NCBI GenBank assembly: GCA_003427395.1
Contig: BFEA01000031.1
Coordinates: 4,754,415 to 4,784,190 of the forward strand
From: Chara braunii
Taxonomy: Eukaryota > Streptophyta > Charophyceae > Charales > Characeae
DNA length: 29,776 nt
Direction of reading: 5' to 3'
The position numbers and the translations under genes are program-made. Of the stretch, positions 10,331 through 18,447 are shown one piece after another (position 1 is the stretch's first letter; every line of letters begins with the position of its first letter). The notes beneath the pieces are model-generated. The model did no database searches, had not been told where the DNA came from, and saw only the letters and a list, made by a program, of their open reading frames with translations.

Positions 10331-10608
10331 TTCTTTTGTTTTCCTTTTCCTACGAGCATTGGCCCTACGGGCCTAGCTCCACTCGTCAGCACTTTCACAA
10401 AAGAAAAAACATATGGCAGCGTATGATTCCATGTTCTAGCATAAGATTATGTTTTGCACTTTTTTTTTTCTTTCTTTCTTTTGTTTTCCTTTTCCTACGA
10501 GCAGTGGCCCTAAGGGCCTAGCTCCACTCGTCAACACTTGCACAAAAGACAAAACATATGGCAGCGAATGATTCCATGTTCTAGCAGAAGATTCATTCTA
10601 GTTTGCAC
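10331..10608. repeat. About 145-bp tandem duplication inside hAT element
   Basis: Segments 10331-10459 and 10476-10608 are diverged copies. Both run from TTCTTTTGTTTTCCTTTTCC through GGCCTAGCTCCACTCGTCA and CATATGGCAGCG to the GTTTGCAC or TTTTGCAC end. The offset is 145 bp at the left and 149 bp at the right because of small indels. No coding role is visible. Confidence 0.85.
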
Positions 10609-10918
10609 ATTTGGTGAGTAGTGGAGGGAAGCCCTGAAAATCACGTGGTGAGTTGGCCTGCTACTGCCCAGATAATCACGTGCTCATTGGTCCCATAACT
10701 GCTGAAACATGGACCTTAATGTGAATCCACACCATATATAGGTGGTGTGTTGCTGCTGTGTGATGTGCTTGAATGCTGCCAATCTCGCGGCAAGTAGCCC
10801 CTTGGATATTCTTTGCGGGGGCCTCATAGATTACCTGCAAGGGTTTCTATGAAAATGTCAAAGAGGATTTTTTTTTTTTTTTTAATTAAAAACAAAAAAC
10901 CAACGGTTGTTTCTCTAG

Positions 10919-10977
10919 TCCCCCCAAACCCCCAGATCCCCTTCCCCCCCCCCCCNCCCCCCCCCCCCTCCCCCGCC
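10919..10977 (-). repeat. C-rich tract, counterpart of G-rich arm
   Basis: Nearly pure C over about 35 bases with one N at 10956, preceded by CCCCCCAAACCCCCAG. Read on the minus strand it is G-rich, mirroring 10047-10112 relative to the transposon ends. Confidence 0.65.
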
Positions 10978-11134
10978 TGGGACCTCGAAACCCTCCCTCC
11001 GCCCTTCCCCTCCCCACATTTGGGACCCGTCCGCGATCGCGCTCAAGGCGCGCTTGAGTGCGGTTTTGAGCGGCGTTCAAAAACTGCTGAAAATGGCCCG
11101 CGCTGATTGAGCGCGCGGTTTCACTGAATTCCAC

Positions 11135-11534
11135 TGCTGGAAACCGGGTCCAGCATCCCCTACCGCCTCAAAAACAGAAATACTTTCCAATAACCTTGAA
11201 GCTCAGAAAAAGAGGAAGCTGCTATTACCGCCCAATTTTGCTTTTGTCTTCAAATTTTCTCTCTCTCCATGCCCATATGAGTCAGTAGCCGTGGGCCTAT
11301 GAATCTTAGGAACCTAACCTACTAGTAAGGCTGTAATCAAATATGCTATCAGCTTCTGCAGCAGAAAGACAATTCTTCTTGAGGGAGGGCCCTAGCCTAG
11401 TGCGACTGCCCTTGCCCCAATCGGGCCTACCATCGGCGCTACATTCTTCCAAGTCAATCGTGTGTATCATATAGCCACATACAAATGGTAAGTCTTCCCT
11501 CCTGGTTGATTGAAGCGAATCTGCTATTCCGAAA
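11135..11534 (-). other. Possible 3' tail of LINE, unassigned
   Basis: About 400 bases between the hAT target duplication and the end of the LINE coding remnant. On the minus strand this is where a 3' untranslated region would lie, but no poly-A tail or target duplication is visible, so the LINE end cannot be placed. Confidence 0.35.
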
Positions 11535-13432
11535 TCAGTTTCTCAGGAACCAAACACAATTTTTTCGCTGCCAATCTGCTTGAATGATGCGCCTAATGCT
11601 TTGTTTCACCCTGAGTTGTTGATGAAGCTTCGACATTTCCTCCCCTCGAAAGACTCTCGCATTTCGGGCCGCCCATATTGTTTCCATTAAGACTCCTCTG
11701 CAGCCCAGTGCCACATATTCCCACTCAGAAGCCGCCTGGACGATGCCCGTCATCATCCAAAAATTTGTACATATGAACCCATTGTGCGTTATAGTCCCCC
11801 AACGTCTCTTCCACCACATCATGAGTTCGTCCACTAGTGGGCAGAAGAGTCATAAATGGATCATATTCTCCCAATCCCAATACCTCAGGCATTGGGTCGG
11901 GATCTCCATCCCTCTGTTGGATAGCCACATCGCTGTAGCTGTAGCCATCAGGGATTGGATCCACATAATACTCGCATGTTTCTGCACTGGATGTTTCCTC
12001 AGGGCCTTCCAAACATTGGTCAAACCCTGTTCTGTTACTCCTGCTATTTGTTGGGTTTTCGCTCTGCCCACAACCAGGATTGAAGTTTTTCTCTTTAACC
12101 GAATCTGTAGTTGTTGGACTCCCACCTTCGGCTTCTATTGGTAGCGGGGGGTAAATTTGTTTTGTCCCTCCTGCTCTTTCCATCCCAACATTAATGGTTT
12201 CACCTTGAAGCCCCCTGCGTCTCGAAGTAACGTTTTCTCAAGTTTCCCCCTGTTGGTGGGTTTGTTATGAACTCTTACCTCCACCATCTCTCTGGTATTG
12301 TTTAACCATCCATCAACATCCACCAGAGTAAGTTTTCCTGAGGTTGCCCCTTCCGCAGCCAGTTTCCATTTTTGAACTTTGAGACCCATGGCTAAGTCCG
12401 GCTCAAGGACCTGGAATACTCGATTATCCTCTCGAAGCTGCATGTTTCGTTTTTGGCTGCAATAATGTAACCCACGAATGGGGTGTAACTTTGATTATTG
12501 CCAAATAATGTACAATTACATTGCGCAGGCACAGGAGGAGTTTTCTGATCTGAGTGGCTTCTAAGAAGCAAGCCTGCTCTGAGTTTTAAATATCCTTGAC
12601 CTGCAGCAGCCCTTTCTTAATCCAGCTTTGACCAAAATTCCCCGCAGTTGTGTCTGCAGCCGAGAAGGTATTACCATCTGACTGCACAATTAGGGGTTTA
12701 TCAAACAAAAACTGGTTAAGTACCTCCTGTTAAGAGATGGGAGTTTGCCTTTCTGTTGGCCGCACTTTGTTCCATGCACTGAGAATACTTTTCCAGATCT
12801 TGGAGCTCGGTCTACGGTTTGAGAACGACGAAAGAAGCATGTAAAGTCGGACCTTAGTGTGATCTTAGAACTCTCATTCCCTCCCTAAGATGTATTCAGC
12901 CAACAACATCCATATCTTAGATCCTTCTTCCAGCATTGTCTGTATTGGTCATTTCCCTAGGAGAGCTATGTTCTGTTGCAGAGGGTCCAAGATACCCAGA
13001 CCCCCTTTTTTCCTCGGTGTAGCCACCACTTCCCATGCCAGTTTAGATAGGAACCCCTGTTCATTTGTGGCTTCTGGTTTCCACAGAAACCTAGTTGCTG
13101 CTTTTTTTATTCTCTTATACGCATTCTCACCCAACATATGTAGGGAGAGTGAAAACCACAGTAGGGAAAATGCCGATGTAGACAATACTAGGGCCCTTCT
13201 AAATTAGGGAGAGGGGGGAACGTCGTTCCCAGTTCGCAATTCACGCCACCACTCGATCTGCCAAGATGTTGTCTTGTATCCTTGCACAATCATAGAAGGA
13301 GACTTGGAGGCCCAAAAATCTGTCCGAGGCGTTGGCTGGGATCCGACGAAGGCCCCAGTTAACACATAGACCATAAGAGAGGGGAAGGAAAAACACTGAC
13401 TTATCCCAATTTATTGAGCCTTTGGATAACAT
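11535..13432 (-). pseudogene. LINE ORF2 C-terminal part
   Basis: Remnants in several frames. 13241-13432 has INWDKSVFFLPLS and DRFLGLQVSFYD, the segment following the RT palm in plant LINEs. 12949-13185 has AWEVVATPRKKGGLGILD and QNIALLGK. A readable piece near 12600-12730 gives QFLFDKPLIVQSDG. 12135-12443 has VQKWKLAAEG and LTLVDVDGWLNN. 11535-11834 has ETIWAARNARVFRGEE, similar to the tail of LINE ORF2. These parts follow the catalytic domain and are thought to bind template or nucleic acid. I assign 11725-12443 mainly by position and orientation. Confidence 0.7.
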
Positions 13433-13448
13433 ACAATACCATACGTAA

Positions 13449-14804
13449 CTAAGATAAGCTAACTATTGTATTTTCACATGCAATTGTCAGATCATCCGCT
13501 ATCGCCCCTCCCTTCCAGTGAAGGGCAAGGGAGAGGTGTAGGCCCCTTATTTGAGGGTTAACTCTTATATTAGCTTGTAGGATCTCCAATTGTAAGACAA
13601 AAATAAGGAGGGTGAGAGGGCACCCTTGCCTTAATGACCGAGATAATGAGAATTCTTTAGATTGCAGCCCATTAACAAGACTTGCAGTTGTTGCTTTGGA
13701 ATACATGGCTCTTACCCAGGTTCGAAACTGGTCGCCAAACCCCATGTTAACTAATGTCATGTTAACAAAAACCCATCCTACTTTATCGTAGGTTTTTTTC
13801 ATGTCTAACATGAGGATGGCGACTTCTTTTTTTTCTTTCAAAGCTTGCACTGTAGGTAGTTTATTATCAAAAATTTTACGTCCTTTCACGAAAGCCCCTT
13901 GTTCTCCCCCCACTCGATCCGACAATGCTGATGTCAGACGCAATGCAAGGACTTTCGCTAATAATTTGTATGATACGTTTAATCTCGAAATAGGCTGCCA
14001 ACTACGTATTTCACGCTTATCCTTTTTTCTGTACAACAAAGATATCAACTCTTGTAACATTCCTTTAGGCAGTGTGCCTGTTATCAGAGTTTCATTATAG
14101 GTATCACAGAAAAATTGAGCAAAGGATCCCCATGAAGATAGAAAGAACTCAATCGGTACGCCATCCAACCCGGGGTATTTGCCCTCAGCCATCCGACGCG
14201 CAGCCAGGGTAACCTCCTCAACTGTAATAGGACTAACCAAGGCACCCCTCGTGCTCAGAGGAATATAGCTGGTAGAGCAATTCGAGAAACGATATTCATC
14301 CGCTAGGTTAGTTTCAAAGGACTCGTAAGGTCTTTTAGTGGATACTATATCTTTGAAATACTCCATAGCATAAGAGCACAGATCTCCGATCTCCGTAGCT
14401 AGAGGGGCGTAAAGTGCGAATGGGTGAGAAAACTCCCTCATCACTTGTACCGTTTTCTGGAGGATGAGAGATCTGAAAGTTTTTTTTGTAATTTTGTCGT
14501 GAATTATTATTCCCTTAATTTTTAGGCACTCTTGCCAATCTGCTTGTTTTCTAATTTCTAATTCCTCTAATTCTCGAAGGGTCTTGCTCCTCTTTGTTGA
14601 GCAATAATATTCTAAAAATGGGTCTGTGCCCATATAGGTTTCTGCCCGTTGTATGATATTAATTAATTGTTTTTCCATCCAATTACGGGACGCTGCTTTC
14701 ATGTGCGAGAATTCAATCATGGCCACCTGTAGTATGCCTATGCCTACATCCACCCAATCCTCCGTATTTCCAAAAAGGTTATTTGCGAGCTGCCAATCCT
14801 TCAT
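13449..14804 (-). pseudogene. LINE reverse transcriptase domain
   Basis: An open frame of 451 codons. The N-terminal third is the linker between endonuclease and RT. RT motifs follow: KYPGLDGVPIEFF, WQPISRLNVSYKLLAKVLALR, GEQGAFVKGRKI, ILMLDMKKTYDKVGW (first catalytic Asp), SLRQGCPLTLLIF and GGAIADDLTIACEN, where IADD stands in place of the usual [FY]ADD. The enzyme primes reverse transcription at a nicked chromosomal target. The frame ends early at 13449, in a different frame from the next segment, so the domain is separated from its thumb. The start at 14804 is just the first Met of the open stretch; the true protein begins upstream in the endonuclease. Confidence 0.9.
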
Positions 14805-14899
14805 CTGTGCCTCTACCCATTGGGCTATCCCTGGGTCTTCAAGATCGAGATGTTTAGTCTGAAGGGAGACCCGTGTTTTTTCATATCGAGTTTGGAGGT

Positions 14900-15835
14900 G
14901 ACCTCCATCACAATAGGAAAATGATCAGATAAGGAAGCTATCAGCACATCAGACCACATACAACGATCTCATGAGCCTCCCTTGGCTAAGATAAAGTCCA
15001 GGCGTCTTTTTGGTTGGGGCGCTCTTTCTGACGGTCTGGGCCCGTGCCATGTGAAACCAAAGTTATCTGGGTTCAATGTGCGATACACATCTACCACGTC
15101 CTGAGATTCCATAAAGGAGGGCAACATCAAGGCGTCCTCTCTTATTGAAAAAATATTTGGGGAATCGAGCCCTGGATTCATAGTGCAATTCCGGTCGCCC
15201 AACATAATGAGATTTTCCGTGTCCGGTGTTATCCTCGGTAAGTCTGCAAAAAAATGAATCATGGCAGCATACTCTACAGGTGCGTAAATGGAGACCACCG
15301 CCGAGAAAAGGTTAACCGGCCCCCCATTTTTTGCCTCAATTTGTACGAAAACCATAAGGTCATTTTAAACAAACTTCATACCGATATATAGAGTGCACCT
15401 CTTACTAACATATTATAAAAACAAAACAAAAAAACAAAAATTAAAACCATATGAAACAGTAAGTCAAAAGTGCATTTTCATAACATTTTGGCAAAACCGC
15501 CCTGTCTTCATCCGCTATTGCGAACTTCATCCAGGCCCATCGACCCTCCGAGCCTATGCATGAGTCAATAATTTCCACATCCAGATTTTTATCTAGTAAA
15601 ATGGCCACCCCTCCTCTGGTCTCCACCACGGGGGACCAACTTTGGCCCCCCCCCACCAATGTCGTATATCTGCTATTTTGTTTGGTCCGATTTTCATTTC
15701 TTGCAGGCCAATAATCTGGATCTTTTTAAAGTACATCCGGGAAGACAACCTTTCTCTTTTATATGTGTCATTGAGATCACCAAGACGTCATCGAGTATTC
15801 CAGCTAGCAAGTCTGATTCTACAAGAACATGTTAT
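14900..15835 (-). pseudogene. LINE AP-type endonuclease, interrupted
   Basis: Reading on the minus strand from about 15830: LASWNTR, a TGA at 15788-15790, then RLGDLND and IIGLQEMK (catalytic Glu motif). Next come RGGVAILLDKNLDV and GRWAWMKF (15441-15659). SIYAPVE, NLIMLGDRNC (usual GDxN), FGFTWHGP and RRLDFILAK follow in 14969-15355, and after a TGA at 14969-14971 comes SLSDHFPIVMEV. These are the canonical motifs of the exonuclease-endonuclease-phosphatase fold that nicks target DNA. An AT-rich stretch at about 15356-15500 appears to interrupt the strand between GRWAWMKF and SIYAP. Confidence 0.85.
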
Positions 15836-15840
15836 TCATT

Positions 15841-16415
15841 AAAATAGTACGTTATTTTCTAAATAGTACTTTTGTCGTTCGGGAAACTCGAAAGGTATAA
15901 ACGGCTGATGAAAGAAGATGCTCATTATACATTAATACACAACGATTAGAGTCCCTGTTCAACGGATAAATCCTCAACTAAACTGGCACACATTCAGACA
16001 GTCAGTACGAACGTAGCATATCGAAGGTTTCCCCTTGTGAGGGACGCATATGAGTGACCCGAAAAAAGGTCTTCGTTGAGGCTTTAAACGGTATATGGGA
16101 GTGAAAAGAATAACTCATTTTTGAATTTTGATTAAATACAAGCAGGATGAGCAGGATACATCCGAGTCACATATTTCGATATAATCCATAATACACAAGT
16201 TGGCTAGTTTTATAGTAAAACTGGGATATATCCAAAACAAATATTTCATTATTCGGATGGAGAAAATCCGTTATGTTGTAAACTGTGCGTCATTCATTAA
16301 ATATCCTTGAAGTTCACTCAATCAAAATGATCAACTTATGATCATAGCCCGAATCACCCTCCGAGGGAAAATTAACCAATATGTTATCATTCCAAGAACA
16401 ATTATAGCTTAGCAG
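15841..16415. other. AT-rich intergenic stretch
   Basis: No coding or RNA gene seen. It holds degenerate relatives of the palindrome found further right: CAGGATACATCCGA at 16152-16165, and CGGAT (16254-16258) facing ATCCG (16266-16270) across a 7-base gap. Confidence 0.5.
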
Positions 16416-16710
16416 ACATTTCTTAAAACAAAGGGACATCGGACGGAGTGAAGTGGTGGGCAGCATTATGCAAAAGTGTTATCATTTGCCGCTTGCCAGG
16501 TTCGACCTCGGAACCATGAACTTGTAACATCCCTACCCAATCCTGCCCACCACTCCGCCACTGTTCTTGCTTTGAGATCAAATGATGTATGTTAAAACTA
16601 AATGGCGGTTGCATGTACATTATCACTTTACCAAACATTTCTCAAAACAAACGGGCATCCTACGGAGTGAAGTGGTGGAGAGCATATTATATAGAGACGT
16701 TATCATCTGA
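16416..16710. repeat. Pair of about 75-bp direct repeats
   Basis: Segments 16416-16490 and 16635-16710 share ACATTTCT-AAAACAAA, GGGCATC or GGACATC, CGGAGTGAAGTGGTGG and GTTATCAT in the same order, 219 bp apart. They are diverged copies of one repeat. The intervening plus-strand sequence has no identified content. Confidence 0.8.
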
Positions 16711-17069
16711 GGATTGGGCATTGGAGAAGTCTCAAACGAATGCGTAGGATACATCCGAATCAAACTGTGTACAGATTATCAGATGTTGAAGTGACCAAGG
16801 ACCTTATAACTATTTTGAAAGATCTCACTGGATTTTGAAGACAATTGGCAACTCATGAGAACTAGATTGGAACGCAAAGACAAATTCAAAACAGAGCGGG
16901 ACACCCAACCTACATAAGCAGGCAGACACCCATTGTCGAGACAAATGAGAAGTACGCCGTAAGAACTGATAACAGTTATCTGGTCCCAATATTGTGAATT
17001 CGTAACGGTTACTTCAAAAGTTTCCATTAACCAAAAATTTGGCAAGGCTATGGAGGACCGTCCATACTT

Positions 17070-18030
17070 AACCAAAAAGTTTCCGTGAAAATTTCAACTA
17101 ATCGGACATTCTAACACAAAAATTTGGAGATGTCGAGATGTCTCTCTAAAAAAGCCTACACTATGAAAACATTCACAAATCCGACATCCTGACGGAACTC
17201 TAAAAACGTAAGACTCGTCACAAAAGTGTCCCGAACTTGAAATCTTCAAAAGAAGTCTCTTCGAAAAGCGTTCACTAGCGGTTCCCATGTTGAACCGTGC
17301 ACAATGCAAGCCGAGATAGGAGGTTGAGGCAGACCTTCGAAACCCGTAATGAAAATCAAGAAACCTTGAACGTCTCCTCCAGCCATAACAACAGCATGTC
17401 TCAAGGACACAAGAACATCTGCAGCTTACAAATAAGGTGTTGTAAAATCCCCCAGCATCCAGTTTCCCCCTTGACGCTCTTGTGTTTGGTTGTCGTAACA
17501 GTATCCTTATTCTCTAGGTCGGATGCATCCGAACCACAACCGACCATGAGCCAGGGTCGGCACTCGTGGCTTTCATTAATACTTTACAGTGTGGAAATTT
17601 TAACTAGTCTGACATTCGACCACAAAACTTGGGAAGTGTCGAGACTCGTCTCTCAAACTAATGAAAATTAAAAATAATCAGAAATGACTATACTACAAAA
17701 ATATTCACAAATCCGACATAATGACACAAAATTCCAGAAACGCAAGACTGGTCACCAAACGTCTTAAAAAGTTAAAGTCCTCAGAAGAAGTCTCTTTGCA
17801 GAGCATTCACTATTGGTTCCCATGTCGAACCGTCCACCATGCAAGCCAGGATTGGAGGTTGAGGCATACCTTCAAACTCCGTAATGGCAAACGAGAAACC
17901 CTCAATGTCACCTCCTGCTCCGAGCACAGCACGTCTCAAGGCGAAAAGAACTTCTGAAACTTTTACATCTTGTAAAATCTTCTCGCATCCAATTTTCACC
18001 CCGACGCTCATATATTCGCATGTCGAAAAT
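17070..18030. repeat. Two-copy tandem duplication, unit about 0.53 kb
   Basis: Copy 1 runs about 17070-17500 and copy 2 about 17580-18030. Shared landmarks include ATTCACAAATCCGACAT (17170s and 17704), AGAAGTCTCTT (17250s and 17787), GGTTCCCATGT (17280 and 17815), GGAGGTTGAGGCA and ATTTTACA or TGTAAAAT. The palindrome TCGGATGCATCCGA lies between the copies at 17519-17532. A minus-strand peptide is conserved in both copies (next entry). Confidence 0.85.
17781..18011 (-). CDS. Duplicated hypothetical C-terminal peptide, copy 2
   Basis: A 76-codon minus-strand frame of unknown family. Its last part contains AGGDIEGFSFAITEFEG, PQPPILAC, GSTWEPIVNA and a final RDFF. The homologous stretch of copy 1 (about 17250-17430, minus) encodes AGGDVQGF, ITGFEG, PQPPISAC, GSTWEPLVNA and RDFF, with the stop at the same place. 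Copy 1 is cut upstream by an in-frame TAA next to a 4-bp indel. Retained frame and stop in both copies suggest the duplicated unit once carried a real exon, though the region is repetitive and I know no matching domain. It is too short to assign a function. Confidence 0.35.
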   Translation of the reverse strand: MSVGVKIGCEKILQDVKVSEVLFALRRAVLGAGGDIEGFSFAITEFEGMPQPPILACMVDGSTWEPIVNALQRDFF

Positions 18031-18447
18031 GTTGAGATCAGTAAACCTCACCATGATGACAAACATTGTCCGTCCTCACGCTACGATTCTGAAGATTCTC
18101 TCATATTGAAAAGGAAACGCTCCTCCCTTTGTGATGATCGTCAGTCGTTCAGGTACTTTTATTTCAATGTAGCCCAAAATCTCATCCATGTTTTCGAAGT
18201 ACGTCAGAAGAGGAAAGTCTGCACACTGCAAAAGACAAAAGTCAGAATAAAAGCGTCACATCAAGGTCAGGACCGAAAGCCCGAGGTCATGCTACGACGA
18301 CAAAAACGCCTCCACGCTCAATGTCGAAAATTGATGAAGAACTCTTGTTGATTTGAAGCGCGTAACCCAGAGAGCACAAATCATTAAGCGATGTATTCCA
18401 TGGAGTCAAGCGTGGTGTGCACAGGCCAGCATGGCAATACGTTCTTC
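18031..18447. other. Unassigned stretch
   Basis: Open frames on both strands here are short and overlap each other. I see no recognisable motif. On the minus strand it lies beyond the C-terminal end of the neighbouring transposase-like pseudogene. Confidence 0.4.

Larger units (their letters stand above)
9832..11134. mobile_element. Non-autonomous hAT-like transposon with TSD
   Basis: The element spans 9840-11126 (1287 bp). Both ends start CAGTGAAACCG when read inward, perfect for 11 bases and followed by GCGC-rich subterminal repeats. An identical 8-bp target duplication AATTCCAC lies at 9832-9839 and 11127-11134. The CAGTG-type ends and 8-bp duplication are the hallmarks of the hAT superfamily. 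There is no transposase frame, so it would depend on an enzyme encoded elsewhere. Inside are G-rich (10047-10112) and C-rich (10919-10977) tracts near opposite ends and a 145-bp duplication. The two N bases at 10041 and 10956 lie in these homopolymer tracts. Confidence 0.9.
11535..15840 (-). mobile_element. Broken LINE (AP-endonuclease non-LTR element)
   Basis: A minus-strand remnant of LINE ORF2, reading in order AP-type endonuclease (about 14900-15835), reverse transcriptase (13449-14804), thumb/connection (12890-13432) and a long C-terminal part to 11535. Endonuclease-first order places it among the L1-like/plant LINE groups. No ORF1, 5' promoter, poly-A tail or target duplication is seen, so it is either truncated or has unrecognised ends. 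Multiple stops and frameshifts make it non-functional, although the central reverse transcriptase frame is uninterrupted for 451 codons. Confidence 0.9.

Noticed and set aside
9842-10521. Plus and minus ORFs across the G-rich arm of the hAT element
   Set aside because: Low-complexity poly-G and poly-A translation through N bases, with no protein-like pattern.
13801-14100. Plus-strand 99-codon ORF
   Set aside because: Antisense to the LINE reverse transcriptase core motifs.
15905-15925. CTGATGA as hammerhead ribozyme core
   Set aside because: No matching GAAA, stem II or cleavage triplet in the expected positions.
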